Positions 9,896-23,043 of a stretch of DNA of 64,000 nucleotides are shown here, piece after piece. Location: the NCBI RefSeq assembly GCF_019402645.1, contig NZ_VKKS01000001.1, positions 2,091,382-2,155,381 on the forward strand, written 5' to 3'. Each line of letters opens with the position of its first letter. Position 1 is the stretch's first letter. A model generated the notes under the pieces. That model had not been told where the DNA came from and did not search any database. It saw only the letters and a list, made by a program, of their open reading frames with translations. The position numbers and the translations under genes are program-made. Source of the DNA: Morganella morganii (GTDB lineage: Bacteria > Pseudomonadota > Gammaproteobacteria > Enterobacterales > Enterobacteriaceae).

Positions 9896-12800
9896 TTAAA
9901 AGTTATTCGGGGACGGTGCCAGCACTTCACGGTTACCGTTATGACCCGGTTCGCTGACAATCCCCTGCTCTTCCATTTCTTCCACGATCCGCGCCGCCCG
10001 GTTATAACCGATACGGAACTGGCGCTGGACACCGGAAATGGATACCCGCTGTTTTTCTGTGACGAATTGTACTGCCTGATCGAACAACGGATCCAGATCT
10101 TCCCCGCTGACAGAACTGCCGCCTTCGCCATCCTCACCACCACGGGTGATGTTATCGATATACTCAGGACGACCGCGGGCTTTCCAGTCATTCACTACAT
10201 CATGCACTTCCTGGTCACGGACAAACGCACCGTGGACACGCAGCGGTGCATTGGCGCCCTGCGGCAGATAGAGCATATCACCGTTACCCAGCAGAGATTC
10301 CGCACCGCCCTGGTCCAGGATAGTCCGGGAGTCAATCTTACTGGAAACGGTAAAGGCGATACGGGTCGGGATATTCGCTTTGATCAGACCGGTGATAACA
10401 TCCACAGACGGCCGCTGTGTCGCCAGCACAAGGTGGATCCCTGCCGCACGGGCTTTCTGCGCCAGACGGGCAATGTGTTCTTCCACTTTTTTACCCGCGG
10501 TCATCATCAGGTCAGCAAATTCATCGACCATCACCACGATATACGGCTCTTTTTTCAGAACCGGATGGGTCATTTCCATGCTGTCCGCCGGTTTCCAGAA
10601 CGGATCCGGAATCGGCCGCCCCATCGATTCCGCCATCAGAATTTTTTCGTTGTAACCCGCGAGATTACGCACCCCGAGTGCTGACATCAGTTTATAGCGC
10701 CGCTCCATTTCCGCCACACACCAGCCGAGGGCATTGGCGGCGTCTTTCATGTCAGTCACCACCTGAGTCAGCAGGTGCGGAATACCTTCATAAACAGACA
10801 ATTCCAGCATTTTCGGGTCGATCATGATAAAGCGGACATCTTCCGGTTTCGCTTTATACAGAATACTGATAATCATGGCATTCACACCAACCGATTTACC
10901 GGAACCTGTTGTACCGGCGACCAGCAGGTGCGGCATTTTACCCAGATCCGCCACCACCGGCTGACCGGAGATATCTTTACCCAGCACCACAGAGAGCGGC
11001 GATGGTGTATCACGGAATTCATCGCAATCCAGCACTTCACGCAGGTAGACAGTCTGACGTTTTTCATTCGGCAGTTCCAGACCCACATACGGCTTGCCCG
11101 GGATCACTTCCACCACACGTACCGCGACAGTGGAGAGTGAACGCGCCAGGTCACGGGACAGGTTGGAAATACGTGAGGCTTTCACGCCCGGCGCCAGATC
11201 CAGCTCAAAACGGGTGATCACCGGACCCGGTTCATAACCGACCACTCTGGCTTTGATGCGGAAGTCATTCAGCCGCGCTTCAATCAGACGTGCGGTCTGT
11301 TCCATAGCGAACTCATCCACCGGCTCGACAGTTCCCGGCGGTGAGGCCAGCAGATCCAGAGATGGCATCGGCGTGGTTGATTTCGGCAGCGGCTGGTCAT
11401 TACGGATCAGGAACGGATGGAACAGGCTCTCTTCCATCTGTTTTTGTAACTGTGAGTCCGGTGTTTCTGCCGGAGCCGCATTTTGCTGTGGTGCGGCAAC
11501 AGGCTCAAAACGCTGTGCCGGTGTCTGCGGCGCAGAATAAACCGGTGCCGGTTCAGTCACAGGGTCGGTTACCGGTGTCGGGATAAACAGCGGCTCTGCC
11601 GGTTCCGGATCCACCAGATCCTCCACCGGAGAGAAGGCTTTCAGTTCGGCCAGGTCAGATAAAATCGCATCCGCCTGCCCGCTGTAGCGCTGTTGCTGCA
11701 TCTGCATAAACTGATCCTGAAGGCGCTGTGATTCCTGCCCGTCTTCATCGTCTTCGTCTGCCGCCGGATGAACATCCGCCACCAGCGGTGCAGAAGAAAA
11801 GGAGTGATGATTGACCGGTGCCTGATACGCAGACGCGGCCGGGATAAGGGCTGAAGATGTGCCGGCGGTGATTTCAGGAGCGCTCACTGCCTGCACCGGC
11901 TCTGCTGCCGGAGGCATATCCGCATCATCATCACCATAGCGGTTACGCTGCTGCGTTATAAACTCGTCACGCAGACGTGCCTGTAATACCTCATCCTGAT
12001 CCGGTTCAGTCTGTACTGCCGGTTGTTCCGGCTGATGCTGCTGTGCAAATTCATCCTGCTCGCGGCGCAGACGCTCAAGTTCCGCATCACGCTGAGACGG
12101 AATGCGGATGCCGTAAAGCTCGCGCCGGGTCGGGAGACGGACCGGATTCGGACGCGGCAGTTCAGGGCCGAGACCCTGTTTGACCTGTACCGTACCAAGA
12201 GCAGCCGCTGCGGTTGCCGCCGCAGAACTCAGATGCGCGCTGCCGTTATCATCCGTGTCCGGTGAGTCAGGTAAACCGAAGGTAAAAACCGGTTCGGTGC
12301 GGCCGCTTCCCGCAAACGGGTTTTCCCATTGCGGTGGTGCCGGTTCAGGCTGAACATCCGGAACGCTAATCGGCGCATTCAGATCTAAGGTTGTCCGGTA
12401 GGCATCAGGGACATCAAAGTGGTAGTGTTCAGGTTCATCCGCAGCAGGTACGGTATGTTCCTGTATCGTCTGCGCCTGCGCGGGAGTTTGCTGCGCAGCA
12501 GGCACCACAGGTTCAGCAACGGTTTCCGGGAATACGGAGAGATTCTGCACCAGCGGGTCGCTGTTATCTGCCCCATCGTCATAATGCCCCTGATGTGCCC
12601 GTTCCGCCGCATTCGGTGCGGAAAACAGCACATCATCGTATTCACGGTACTGTGCGGTCTGAGCCTGTGCGTCACTGTCAGGCGCAACCGCGGTCAGTGC
12701 TGCGGCAGCAGCGGCTGCTTGCGGTACGCTGTTATGCTCTGCCTGCCCGTCCGTTTCTCCGTCATCATCGTATTCGTCGTCGTCCTCATACTCACGATCG

Positions 12801-13444
12801 TCGTAATACTGATCGTCATAACGGTCACGGGAGTGATTGGTGAGAAAAGTAATCGGTGAAAGGACTGCCGCGCCGGTTTTTTCGGCGATGGTGATCCACG
12901 ACCAGCCGGTCAGCAGCATCAGGCCGACCGCCCACAGGCTGAGCAGCGCGAGTGTCGCGCCGAGGGCATTAAACCACGGCATCAGAGCCGAGCTGAATAA
13001 ACTGCCAATCACGCCGCCTGCGGCGAAGTTCTGCATATCATCCACATTCAGGGATGCCAGGGCACAGGAGGAGAGAATAAGAGTCAGTCCCCCGATGATA
13101 CGCATCGAGAGTGAGAAAAAGTCCACGTAATCTTTATTTTCATTACTGCGGAAGGCGGACCAGCACCCCAGAATCATCAGCGGGGGAACGGTGTAAGCCA
13201 GTATGCCAAAGGCGGAAAAGAGAATATCCGCAAACCAGGCCCCGATACTGCCGGCCAGATTCTTCACCGGCTCATGCCAGGTGGTCTGGGACCAGCTCGG
13301 GTCTGACGGATTAAACGATAAGAGAGCAACCAGCAGAAAGACGGCGCACAACCCGATCACAATAAGTACGGCTTCCAGCAACCGGCGGCCGCTGCTGATT
13401 TTTCTGAATTTAATGTGTTTGTCTTCTGTATATTCCTGGCTCAT
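9896..13444 (-). CDS. ftsK: DNA translocase FtsK
   Basis: FtsK anchors at the division septum, pumps chromosomal DNA and activates XerCD recombination at dif. The product is 1182 residues from the start [13 protein letters not shown], which aligns with E. coli FtsK; a longer in-frame start at 13495 is less likely. The four N-terminal membrane segments lie in residues ~20-200 ([33 protein letters not shown]). A long acidic, Pro/Gln/Ala-rich linker follows ([12 protein letters not shown]; many PEPAPP and QTPAQ stretches). The motor has Walker A GTTGSGKS near residue 845 and Walker [13 protein letters not shown]. The winged-helix gamma domain at the end recognises KOPS. The linker is shorter than that of the 1329-residue E. 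coli protein. Confidence 0.98.
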   Translation of the reverse strand: MSQEYTEDKHIKFRKISSGRRLLEAVLIVIGLCAVFLLVALLSFNPSDPSWSQTTWHEPVKNLAGSIGAWFADILFSAFGILAYTVPPLMILGCWSAFRSNENKDYVDFFSLSMRIIGGLTLILSSCALASLNVDDMQNFAAGGVIGSLFSSALMPWFNALGATLALLSLWAVGLMLLTGWSWITIAEKTGAAVLSPITFLTNHSRDRYDDQYYDDREYEDDDEYDDDGETDGQAEHNSVPQAAAAAAALTAVAPDSDAQAQTAQYREYDDVLFSAPNAAERAHQGHYDDGADNSDPLVQNLSVFPETVAEPVVPAAQQTPAQAQTIQEHTVPAADEPEHYHFDVPDAYRTTLDLNAPISVPDVQPEPAPPQWENPFAGSGRTEPVFTFGLPDSPDTDDNGSAHLSSAAATAAAALGTVQVKQGLGPELPRPNPVRLPTRRELYGIRIPSQRDAELERLRREQDEFAQQHQPEQPAVQTEPDQDEVLQARLRDEFITQQRNRYGDDDADMPPAAEPVQAVSAPEITAGTSSALIPAASAYQAPVNHHSFSSAPLVADVHPAADEDDEDGQESQRLQDQFMQMQQQRYSGQADAILSDLAELKAFSPVEDLVDPEPAEPLFIPTPVTDPVTEPAPVYSAPQTPAQRFEPVAAPQQNAAPAETPDSQLQKQMEESLFHPFLIRNDQPLPKSTTPMPSLDLLASPPGTVEPVDEFAMEQTARLIEARLNDFRIKARVVGYEPGPVITRFELDLAPGVKASRISNLSRDLARSLSTVAVRVVEVIPGKPYVGLELPNEKRQTVYLREVLDCDEFRDTPSPLSVVLGKDISGQPVVADLGKMPHLLVAGTTGSGKSVGVNAMIISILYKAKPEDVRFIMIDPKMLELSVYEGIPHLLTQVVTDMKDAANALGWCVAEMERRYKLMSALGVRNLAGYNEKILMAESMGRPIPDPFWKPADSMEMTHPVLKKEPYIVVMVDEFADLMMTAGKKVEEHIARLAQKARAAGIHLVLATQRPSVDVITGLIKANIPTRIAFTVSSKIDSRTILDQGGAESLLGNGDMLYLPQGANAPLRVHGAFVRDQEVHDVVNDWKARGRPEYIDNITRGGEDGEGGSSVSGEDLDPLFDQAVQFVTEKQRVSISGVQRQFRIGYNRAARIVEEMEEQGIVSEPGHNGNREVLAPSPNNF

Positions 13445-13582
13445 CTCATTTCCTGACGCAACGTCCGGTTTTTTCCTGTCAGCAAAACGGAACAACGCTG
13501 AGGGTAGCTCAGCGTTGAAACTGTATGCATAAACAGGAGTGTACCTGATTTACCCTGTTTTGCACATGACGCAGGAAACAAA

Positions 13583-14077
13583 TTAACGGGTCTTGATGAC
13601 CAGACGGTTACTTTGCTTGACCTCTTCCATCACCACGTAAGTACGGGTGTCATTCACGCCCGGCAGACGCAGAAGAGTTTCACCCAGCAGTTTGCGGTAA
13701 GCGGACATGTCCGGCACACGAGTTTTCAACAGGTAGTCAAAATCACCGGAAACCAGGTGACATTCCTGAATCTCTTCCAGTTTCTGCACGGCGGTGTTGA
13801 ACTGTTCAAACACATCCGGTGCACCACGGTTAAGGGTAATTTCCACGAATACCAGCAGGGAAGCATCCAGATAGTGCGGATTCAGCAGTGCGGTATACCC
13901 GGTGATAAAGCCCTGACGCTCTAAACGGCGCACACGTTCCAGACACGGAGTCGGAGACAGACCCACACGTTTGGAGAGTTCGACGTTGGAGATACGGCCA
14001 TCTTTCTGCAATTCGTTAAGAATATTCCTGTCGATTCTGTCAAGATCTTTACCCGGACGCTTTTTGTTATCAATCAT
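13583..14077 (-). CDS. lrp: Leucine-responsive regulatory protein Lrp
   Basis: Lrp is a global feast/famine regulator of amino-acid metabolism, including serine deaminase and transport genes in E. coli. The product is 164 residues, the usual length. It has an N-terminal helix-turn-helix (NVELSKRVGLSPTPCLERVR, about residues 33-52) and a C-terminal RAM/AsnC effector domain (LVFVEITLNR, CHLVSGDFDYLLKTRVPD, GVNDTRTYVVMEEVK). A GAGATAA ribosome site precedes the ATG. It stands upstream of ftsK on the same strand and divergent from trxB, as in E. coli. Lrp is plausibly relevant to the duplicated sdaC operon in this window, but that is inference. Confidence 0.98.
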   Translation of the reverse strand: MIDNKKRPGKDLDRIDRNILNELQKDGRISNVELSKRVGLSPTPCLERVRRLERQGFITGYTALLNPHYLDASLLVFVEITLNRGAPDVFEQFNTAVQKLEEIQECHLVSGDFDYLLKTRVPDMSAYRKLLGETLLRLPGVNDTRTYVVMEEVKQSNRLVIKTR

Positions 14078-15594
<1,517 letters not shown>

Positions 15595-15607
15595 TCCTGC
15601 TTTTTCA

Positions 15608-15636
15608 GGGCGCTATATCTGTAGCGCCTTTTCGTG
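15608..15636 (+). terminator. trxB terminator
   Basis: GGCGCTA, a short loop, TAGCGCC and then TTTTCGT, starting 14 bases after the trxB stop. A moderate stem with a short T tract. Confidence 0.75.
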
Positions 15637-15698
15637 TACCATGACACTATCCTGCTGATTTCAGCCGAATTTTTACTTATCACCTGCATACAGAAAAA

Positions 15699-17468
15699 AT
15701 GGATAAATCAAGACAGTCAGAACTTGTCCGCTGGTTAAAGCACCAGGCGGCACCGGCCCGGCGATGGTTACGCCTTTCGATGCTGCTGGGTGTGCTCAGC
15801 GGTTTACTGATTATCGGCCAGGCCTGGTGCCTCGCTGTCCTTCTTCAGTCCCTCATCATGGAGCATACGCCCCGCGAACAGCTTCTCACTCCGTTCACTG
15901 TACTGGTCATACTGTTTATTGTCCGCGCTGCTGTCGCCGCGATCCGCGAACGGGTCGGGTTTATCTGCGGGCAGGTGGTGAGACGTGAGATCCGCCGGGC
16001 AGTGCTGGATAAACTGGAACAGCTCGGCCCGGTACGGGTGAAAGGTAAACCGGCGGGCAGTTGGGCAACCATTATTCTCGAGCAGATTGACGATATGCAG
16101 GATTACTATTCCCGCTATCTGCCGCAGATGACTCTGTCCGCCACCATTCCGCTGATGATTCTGATCACCCTGTTTCCGATCAACTGGACGGCAGCATTGA
16201 TTTTGCTGGTGACCGCTCCGCTGATACCAATTTTTATGGCGCTGGTCGGCTTAGGTGCCGCCGATGCCAACCGCCGTAACTTCCTGGCCCTGAGCCGTCT
16301 GAGCGGCGATTTCCTCGACCGCCTGCGCGGGCTGGAAACCATCCGCTTTTTCCACCGCGGCCGCGGGGAAGTAAAACAGATTGATCACGCCACAGAAGAT
16401 TTCCGCTCGCGCACCATGGAAGTACTGCGCATGGCGTTCCTCTCCTCTGCTGTACTGGAGTTTTTTGCCGCGATCTCTATCGCCGTTGTCGCGGTCTATT
16501 TTGGTTTTTCTTATCTCGGTGAACTGAATTTCGGCAGCTACGGGATGGGTGTTACCCTGTTTGCCGGGTTTATCGCCCTGATCCTCGCACCGGAGTTTTT
16601 CCAGCCGCTGCGCGATCTCGGTACCTATTACCACGCCAAAGCACAGGCCGTCGGGGCGGCAGAATCCCTGTTCACACTGTTATCCGCAGAAAACAATGCT
16701 GATAAATTACCGGGCACAGCGCCGCTGGTGCCGGCAGAACAGATTGCGATCATCGCAACCGATCTGGTCATTTTTGCACCGTCGGGGGAAAAACTGGCCG
16801 GACCGCTGAATTTTACCCTGAATGCCGGGCAGCGTATCGCACTTGTCGGCCAGAGCGGTGCCGGAAAAAGCTCGCTGCTTAATCTGCTGCTGGGTTTTCT
16901 GCCATATGAAGGCAGTATCCGGATTAATCAGCAGGAACTGCGCGACATCAGCCCGGAAAGCTGGCGGATGCAACTGAGCTGGGTGGGACAAAACCCGCAT
17001 CTGCCGGAACAAACCATCTTAGACAATATCCGCCTGAGCCGCCCGGATGCCGCACAGGAAGAGATTAATGCGGTGATGGAAAAAGCGTATGTCACAGACT
17101 TTATTGATTCCCTGCCTGACGGTGTGAACACCGTCGTCGGGGATAATGCCGCCCGGCTCTCTGTCGGCCAGGCACAACGTATTGCCGTGGCACGTGCCCT
17201 GCTCAATCCGTGCCATCTGCTGTTGCTGGATGAACCGTCCGCCAGCCTGGATGCACACAGCGAGGAGCGTGTGATGCATACCCTGAATAATGCGGCACAT
17301 CAGCAAACCACTCTGCTGGTAACGCACCTGCTGGAAGAAACCCGTGACTACGATGAAGTCTGGGTGATGGATAAAGGTCTGATTATCGAACAGGGAAGCT
17401 ATGCAGCCCTGCAACAGCAACAGGGTGCGTTTACACAACTGCTGTCACACCGGACGGGGGATCTGTAA
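15699..17468 (+). CDS. cydD: Cysteine/glutathione exporter subunit CydD
   Basis: CydD forms with CydC a heterodimeric inner-membrane ABC exporter that moves cysteine and glutathione to the periplasm. It is needed for cytochrome bd assembly. The product is 589 residues: six membrane helices in about the first 330, then an ATPase domain with Walker [13 protein letters not shown] near residue 385, signature LSVGQAQRIAVARALL and Walker B HLLLLDEPSASLD. The signature reads LSVGQ instead of LSGGQ. cydC starts two bases after its stop, showing an operon. Confidence 0.97.
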   Translation: MDKSRQSELVRWLKHQAAPARRWLRLSMLLGVLSGLLIIGQAWCLAVLLQSLIMEHTPREQLLTPFTVLVILFIVRAAVAAIRERVGFICGQVVRREIRRAVLDKLEQLGPVRVKGKPAGSWATIILEQIDDMQDYYSRYLPQMTLSATIPLMILITLFPINWTAALILLVTAPLIPIFMALVGLGAADANRRNFLALSRLSGDFLDRLRGLETIRFFHRGRGEVKQIDHATEDFRSRTMEVLRMAFLSSAVLEFFAAISIAVVAVYFGFSYLGELNFGSYGMGVTLFAGFIALILAPEFFQPLRDLGTYYHAKAQAVGAAESLFTLLSAENNADKLPGTAPLVPAEQIAIIATDLVIFAPSGEKLAGPLNFTLNAGQRIALVGQSGAGKSSLLNLLLGFLPYEGSIRINQQELRDISPESWRMQLSWVGQNPHLPEQTILDNIRLSRPDAAQEEINAVMEKAYVTDFIDSLPDGVNTVVGDNAARLSVGQAQRIAVARALLNPCHLLLLDEPSASLDAHSEERVMHTLNNAAHQQTTLLVTHLLEETRDYDEVWVMDKGLIIEQGSYAALQQQQGAFTQLLSHRTGDL

Positions 17469-17470
17469 TC

Positions 17471-19237
17471 ATGCGTGTTTTACTGCCGTTTTTAGCCCTC
17501 TACCGCCGCCACTGGTTCCTGCTGACACTCGGGATCCTGCTGGCGATTGCCACTCTGCTCGCCAGCATCGGGCTGCTGACCCTCTCCGGCTGGTTCCTGG
17601 CCGGTACAGCCATTGCCGGTGTGCCTGGCATCGCCTTTTTTAACTATATGCTGCCAGCCGCCGGGGTGCGCGGTGCCGCCATCTCCCGCACTGCCGGACG
17701 CTATGCGGAGCGGCTGGTCAGCCATAACGCTACCTTCCGTGTGCTGAAACATCTGCGGGTGTTTGCGTTTGAGAAAATCCTGCCGCTGACACCGGGCGGC
17801 ATTGCCCGTTTCCGTCAGGGAGAACTGCTCAACCGGCTGGTCGGAGATGTGGAAACGCTGGATCACCTCTATCTGCGGGTGATTTCCCCGATCGCCGCCG
17901 CGCTGGTAGTGATTGCGGTACTGACATTCGGGCTGGGTTTTCTGGATCTGACACTGGCGTATGCACTGGGCGGATTTATGACCTTCCTGCTGTTCGCCCT
18001 GCCGGTGGTATTCTACTATGCCGGTAAGCCGATCGGCATACAGCTGACCACACTCCGTGCTCAGTACCGCACCCTGCTGACCAGTGCATTGCAGGGGCAG
18101 GCAGAACTGACCATTTTCGGTGCACAATCCCGTTTCCGTGCTCAGCTTGCTGAAACAGAACAGCGCTGGCTGATACAGCAGCAGCGCCAGGCCGGGCTGA
18201 CCGGACTCTCCCAGGCGATTATTATTCTGGCAACCGGGTTTGCCGTCGCGCTGATGCTGTGGATGGCATCCGCGATCAGCTGGCCGTACCGCGAAGGCGG
18301 TGCCATTATCGCCCTGTTTGTGTTCTGCGCACTGGCGGCATTTGAGGCATTAGGCCCGGTGGCGGTGGCTTTCCAGCATCTCGGCCAGGTGATGACTTCC
18401 GCAGAGCGCGTATCGCAGATTGTGGACACCAAACCGGAAGTCACTTTTCCGGCCAGTGGTCCTGCGGCATCCGCACAGGTCAGTGTCAGCCTCAGCGGCG
18501 TTGGCTTTACCTATCCCGGACAACCGCAGCCGGTACTGGAAGATATCTCCCTGACACTGCGTGCCGGTGAACACCTTGCCCTGCTGGGTAAAACCGGCTG
18601 CGGGAAATCCACCTTATTACAGTTGCTGACCCGTGCATGGGATGTCAGCGAAGGTGAAATCCGCCTTAATGATCAGCCAATTGCCGCTTATGATGAAAGT
18701 ACCCTCCGATCACTGATGGCGGTAGTTCCGCAACGTATTCACGTGTTCAATAATACGCTGCGCGGCAATCTGCGGGTCGGAAACAACGCGGCGACAGATG
18801 CTCAGCTGAATGCCGTGCTGGCACAGGTCGGGCTGGAGAATCTGCTGGATAACGACCAGGGTCTGAATGCCTGGATCGGCGAAGGCGGTCGTCTGCTCTC
18901 CGGCGGTGAACAGCGCCGCCTCGGGATCGCCCGTGCTCTGCTGCACGATGCACCGTTCCTGCTGTTCGATGAACCGACAGAAGGACTGGACGCGGATACC
19001 GAGCAGCATATTCTCGCCCTGCTGCGGGCTGTCGGCCGTAACCGGACCATGCTTATCATTACCCACCGTTTACAGGGCCTGGAACACATGAACACGCTGT
19101 GTGTGATGGACGGCGGGCAAATAGCCGAACAAGGCTCTCACGACGTGCTGCTGGCGCGCAGAGGCCGTTATTATCAGTTTGTGAACCGTATTCCGGTAAT
19201 GACCGGGGAATCTGATGCCGTTCTATCAGCTGAATGA
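17471..19237 (+). CDS. cydC: Cysteine/glutathione exporter subunit CydC
   Basis: This is the second half of the CydDC exporter, 588 residues. Membrane helices fill the first ~320 residues (LLTLGILLAIATLLASIGLLTL at the start). The ATPase domain has Walker A GKTGCGKSTLLQL near residue 373, signature LSGGEQRRLGIARALL and Walker B PFLLFDEPTEGLD. The gene starts just after cydD, and its last 23 bases overlap the start of aat, so cydD-cydC-aat is translationally coupled. Confidence 0.97.
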   Translation: MRVLLPFLALYRRHWFLLTLGILLAIATLLASIGLLTLSGWFLAGTAIAGVPGIAFFNYMLPAAGVRGAAISRTAGRYAERLVSHNATFRVLKHLRVFAFEKILPLTPGGIARFRQGELLNRLVGDVETLDHLYLRVISPIAAALVVIAVLTFGLGFLDLTLAYALGGFMTFLLFALPVVFYYAGKPIGIQLTTLRAQYRTLLTSALQGQAELTIFGAQSRFRAQLAETEQRWLIQQQRQAGLTGLSQAIIILATGFAVALMLWMASAISWPYREGGAIIALFVFCALAAFEALGPVAVAFQHLGQVMTSAERVSQIVDTKPEVTFPASGPAASAQVSVSLSGVGFTYPGQPQPVLEDISLTLRAGEHLALLGKTGCGKSTLLQLLTRAWDVSEGEIRLNDQPIAAYDESTLRSLMAVVPQRIHVFNNTLRGNLRVGNNAATDAQLNAVLAQVGLENLLDNDQGLNAWIGEGGRLLSGGEQRRLGIARALLHDAPFLLFDEPTEGLDADTEQHILALLRAVGRNRTMLIITHRLQGLEHMNTLCVMDGGQIAEQGSHDVLLARRGRYYQFVNRIPVMTGESDAVLSAE

Positions 19238-19934
19238 GGAACTTATCTTTCCGCCGGTTGAGCACGCGCTGACCGATCCGGACGGACTGCTGGCAACCGG
19301 CGGGGATCTTTCCCCTGCCCGGCTGCTGCTCGCCTACCGGGAAGGAATTTTTCCGTGGTATTCCCCCGGTGAGCCCGTTTTGTGGTGGTCGCCGGATCCG
19401 CGGGCGGTATTATACCCGGCGGAGCTGCATGTCAGCCGTTCACTGCACAAGATTCTGAAAAAACACCCTTACCGGGTGACACTCAATCATGCCTTTGAAC
19501 AGGTCATCCGGGCCTGTACAGAGCGGGATGAAGGCACATGGATAGGTGAGGATATTGTTACCGCCTATATCCGGCTGCATCAGGCAGGACGTGCTCATTC
19601 GGTCGAAGTGTGGGATGATGACGCGCTGATCGGCGGGCTGTATGGCCTGAACACCGGATCGCTGTTCTGCGGGGAGTCGATGTTCAGCCATGTCAGCAAC
19701 GGGTCAAAAATCGCCTTTATGACATTTTTCACCCACTTTACCGGCTGCGGCGGCACGATGTTTGATTGTCAGATACTCAATCATTACACCGAATCATTCG
19801 GTGCACGGGAGATCCCGCGGCAGACGTTTATCCGTCAGCTTTATCAGCTGCGCGATAATCATTTACCGCAGTCATGCTGGCAGCCGCAGACATTAGCACG
19901 TCCGGCGCCGTCACAACTGCCGCCTTTTTTATAA
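19215..19934 (+). CDS. aat: Leucyl/phenylalanyl-tRNA-protein transferase
   Basis: Aat adds Leu or Phe to N-terminal Arg or Lys of proteins, creating N-end-rule degrons that ClpS delivers to ClpAP. Both partners are encoded about 1-4 kb downstream. The product is 239 residues. Typical stretches are the N-terminal FPPVEHALTDPDGLLATGGDLS, the catalytic-region YREGIFPWYSPGEPVLWWSPDPR, SVEVWD, GGLYGLNTGSLFCGESMFS and FDCQILNHYTESFGAREIPR. The ATG at 19215 lies inside the end of cydC and is the start that includes the conserved N-terminus. Confidence 0.97.
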   Translation: MPFYQLNEELIFPPVEHALTDPDGLLATGGDLSPARLLLAYREGIFPWYSPGEPVLWWSPDPRAVLYPAELHVSRSLHKILKKHPYRVTLNHAFEQVIRACTERDEGTWIGEDIVTAYIRLHQAGRAHSVEVWDDDALIGGLYGLNTGSLFCGESMFSHVSNGSKIAFMTFFTHFTGCGGTMFDCQILNHYTESFGAREIPRQTFIRQLYQLRDNHLPQSCWQPQTLARPAPSQLPPFL

Positions 19935-20084
19935 AGTCGCTGTAAACTAACAGGAAATGGTATGTTTCAGCCCGTTCGGTACTTCAGACGCGGTGCTTAA
20001 AAAATATCATTCCTTTACATAATCCCGGTTTTTCGGCATTATCTTGCGGTTTGAAAATACTGGTTATTAACATTAGAGGATTAG

Positions 20085-20303
<219 letters not shown>

Positions 20304-20329
20304 TCCCTTCAGGCCACGCCTCATAAAAA

Positions 20330-20381
20330 GACACCACAGGCAACGCACCGGAATGCGCGTCCTGTGGTGATCGTTTTTATG
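20330..20381. terminator. Bidirectional infA/clpA terminator
   Basis: CACCACAGG pairs with CCTGTGGTG around an inner hairpin with GCGCA/TGCGC. T-rich tracts flank both sides (GATCGTTTTTAT on plus, GTCTTTTTATG on minus). It lies between the convergent infA and clpA genes. Confidence 0.8.
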
Positions 20382-20403
20382 TCTGTACTGTTTGTACCTG
20401 CCG

Positions 20404-22689
20404 TCAGGCTACCGGGTCACCGGATTTCTCTTTCAGGGCGCTGAAACGGTAAGTCAGTTTATCTTTCTTCTTATCAAGATCGATAATCACGGAGCCGCCG
20501 TTCACCAGCTCACCAAACAGCAATTCGTTCGCCAGCGGTTTTTTCAGTTTATCCTGGATCACACGAGCCATCGGACGTGCGCCCATTGCCGGGTCATACC
20601 CTTTCTCCGCCAGCCATGTGCGGGCACGGGCAGACACTTCAATGGAAACGCCTTTCGCATCCAGCTGCGCCTGGAGTTCAACAATAAATTTGTCGACCAC
20701 CTGAGCGATAACCGGCTGCGACAATGCATTAAACCAGACAATGCCGTCCAGACGGTTACGGAACTCCGGTGTGAACACCCGTTTGATTTCTGCCATCGCG
20801 TCAGTGCTGTTGTCCTGCTCGGTAAACCCGATCGATTGGCGTTGGGTTTCACGCACACCGGCGTTGGTGGTCATCACCAGGATCACATTACGGAAATCCG
20901 CTTTGCGCCCGTTGTTATCGGTCAGCGTCCCGTTATCCATCACCTGCAACAGCAGGTTAAAGACATCCGGGTGTGCTTTTTCGATTTCATCCAGCAGAAC
21001 CACCGCATGAGGATGTTTGATAACCGCATCTGTCAGCAAACCACCCTGATCAAACCCGACATAGCCCGGAGGCGCGCCGATCAGACGACTGACAGTGTGA
21101 CGCTCCATGTACTCAGACATATCAAAACGCAGCAGTTTTATACCCATCGCTTTGGATAACTGCACAGTGACTTCGGTTTTACCGACCCCGGTCGGCCCTG
21201 CCAGCAGGAAAGCACCAATCGGTTTCTGTTCGTTACCCAGACCCGCACGGCTCATTTTGATTGATTCCGTCAGGGCATCAATTGCCGGATCCTGGCCGAA
21301 GACCAGCATTTTCAGGCGGCTGTCGAGGTTACGCAGCAGATCTTTATCACTGCTGGAGACTGTTTTTTCCGGGATACGCGCAATCCGCGCCACAATCGCC
21401 TCGATTTCACCGACACCGATGGTTTTCTTGCGGCGGCTCAGCGGCATCAGACGGGTTCTCGCCCCGGCTTCATCAATGACATCAATAGCTTTATCCGGCA
21501 GATGGCGGTCAGTGATGTATTTCACGGACAGATCCACCGCAGCCTGAATGGCTTTTGCAGTATAACGCACATCGTGATGTGCCTCATATTTGGCTTTCAG
21601 GCCGTTAATGATACGCACGGTTTCATCCGCAGTCGGTTCATTGATATCAATTTTCTGGAAACGACGGGTCAGCGCTTTATCTTTGTCAAAGATATTGCTG
21701 AATTCCTGATAGGTTGTGGAGCCTATCACCCGGATTTTCCCGTTGGATAATAACGGTTTAATCAGGTTTGCGGCATCCACCTGACCGCCGGATGCCGCAC
21801 CGGCACCGATGATGGTGTGGATTTCATCAATAAACAGAATGCTTTTTTCGTTTTTCTCCAGCACTTTCAGCAGCGCTTTAAACCGCTTCTCAAAATCACC
21901 GCGGTATTTGGTGCCTGCCAGCAGTGAGCCGATATCCAGAGAAAAAATGGTATAACCTTTAATCACTTCCGGCACGTCATCCTGCTCGATACGCCAGGCA
22001 AGTCCTTCCGCAATCGCGGTTTTACCGACCCCGGATTCCCCGACAAACAGCGGGTTGTTCTTACGGCGGCGGCACAATACCTGAATTGTGCGCTCCAGCT
22101 CCGCCTGACGGCCAATCAGAGGATCAATCTGGCCTTTACGTGCCAGTTCATTAAGATTACTGGTGAAGTTATCCAGGCTGTCCTCTCCGCCGGTACTCTC
22201 TTCGGCGGCAGACTGTGACGGCTCATCAAAAGACGGACCGCTGTCATTTTCATCTTCACTTTTGGTCGTGCCGTGAGAAATGAAATTAACAATATCCAGA
22301 CGGCTGACATCATGCTTGCGCAGCAGATAGGCCCCCTGGGACTCCTGCTCACTGAAAATAGCCACCAGCACATTCGCACCGTTGACTTCATTGCGGCCGG
22401 ATGACTGGACATGGAAAACGGCACGCTGTAAAACACGCTGGAAACTGAGTGTCGGCTGGGTTTCGCGATCATCCCCTTCCGGCAGCAACGGCGTGGTCTG
22501 TTCAATAAAATGCTCAAGCTCCTGGCGCAGAATGGCCAGGTTAACACGGCAGGCTTCAAGCGCCTCACGGGCTGATTTGTTACCTAATAACGCCAGCAGC
22601 AGGTGCTCTACGGTCATAAATTCATGCCGGTTGTCCCTTGCTTTGGCAAAGGCGATATTCAGACTGAGCTCTAATTCTTGATTGAGCAT
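20404..22689 (-). CDS. clpA: ATP-dependent Clp protease ATPase subunit ClpA
   Basis: ClpA is a double-ring AAA+ unfoldase feeding substrates to ClpP. The product is 761 residues (E. coli 758). It has an N-terminal ClpS-binding domain ([20 protein letters not shown]), D1 Walker A GESGVGKT near residue 220, Walker [15 protein letters not shown], and D2 Walker [11 protein letters not shown] near residue 498 with [16 protein letters not shown]. The ClpP-docking loop (conserved IG(L/F) motif) is not marked here but falls in D2. The ATG at 22689 has an exact GGAGGT ribosome site; four codons more upstream is possible but less likely. It follows clpS on the same strand. Confidence 0.98.
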   Translation of the reverse strand: MLNQELELSLNIAFAKARDNRHEFMTVEHLLLALLGNKSAREALEACRVNLAILRQELEHFIEQTTPLLPEGDDRETQPTLSFQRVLQRAVFHVQSSGRNEVNGANVLVAIFSEQESQGAYLLRKHDVSRLDIVNFISHGTTKSEDENDSGPSFDEPSQSAAEESTGGEDSLDNFTSNLNELARKGQIDPLIGRQAELERTIQVLCRRRKNNPLFVGESGVGKTAIAEGLAWRIEQDDVPEVIKGYTIFSLDIGSLLAGTKYRGDFEKRFKALLKVLEKNEKSILFIDEIHTIIGAGAASGGQVDAANLIKPLLSNGKIRVIGSTTYQEFSNIFDKDKALTRRFQKIDINEPTADETVRIINGLKAKYEAHHDVRYTAKAIQAAVDLSVKYITDRHLPDKAIDVIDEAGARTRLMPLSRRKKTIGVGEIEAIVARIARIPEKTVSSSDKDLLRNLDSRLKMLVFGQDPAIDALTESIKMSRAGLGNEQKPIGAFLLAGPTGVGKTEVTVQLSKAMGIKLLRFDMSEYMERHTVSRLIGAPPGYVGFDQGGLLTDAVIKHPHAVVLLDEIEKAHPDVFNLLLQVMDNGTLTDNNGRKADFRNVILVMTTNAGVRETQRQSIGFTEQDNSTDAMAEIKRVFTPEFRNRLDGIVWFNALSQPVIAQVVDKFIVELQAQLDAKGVSIEVSARARTWLAEKGYDPAMGARPMARVIQDKLKKPLANELLFGELVNGGSVIIDLDKKKDKLTYRFSALKEKSGDPVA

Positions 22690-22722
22690 AGGCACCTCCA
22701 TTCAGAGAAACAAAGTGTATTC

Positions 22723-23043
22723 TTATACCTTCTCGAGTGTACACAGCAACGGGTGATCGTTATCTTTCGCGTACGTATTGACCAGTGTTGTTTTCATTTC
22801 AGCGATTTCAGCGGTAAATACCCCGCAGATTCCTTTTCCCTGATAATGGATATCGAGCATAATCTGCGTCGCACGATCAACATTATAAGAAAAGAACTTT
22901 TGCAAAACTTCAACCACAAAGTCCATAGGGGTATAGTCGTCGTTATTTAAAACCACCTTATACATTGAGGGCGGCTGTATCTTCTGCAGCTCTTTCTCCC
23001 TGAGTGTGACATCCGGGTGTGATTCAGATTGATAGTGACTCAT
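22723..23043 (-). CDS. clpS: Clp protease adaptor ClpS
   Basis: ClpS recognises N-degrons and hands them to ClpAP. The 106-residue product has a flexible N-terminus, then the conserved [28 protein letters not shown], followed by [27 protein letters not shown] and the C-terminal [10 protein letters not shown]. The gene lies 33 bases upstream of clpA and divergent from cspD, as in E. coli. Confidence 0.98.
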   Translation of the reverse strand: MSHYQSESHPDVTLREKELQKIQPPSMYKVVLNNDDYTPMDFVVEVLQKFFSYNVDRATQIMLDIHYQGKGICGVFTAEIAEMKTTLVNTYAKDNDHPLLCTLEKV

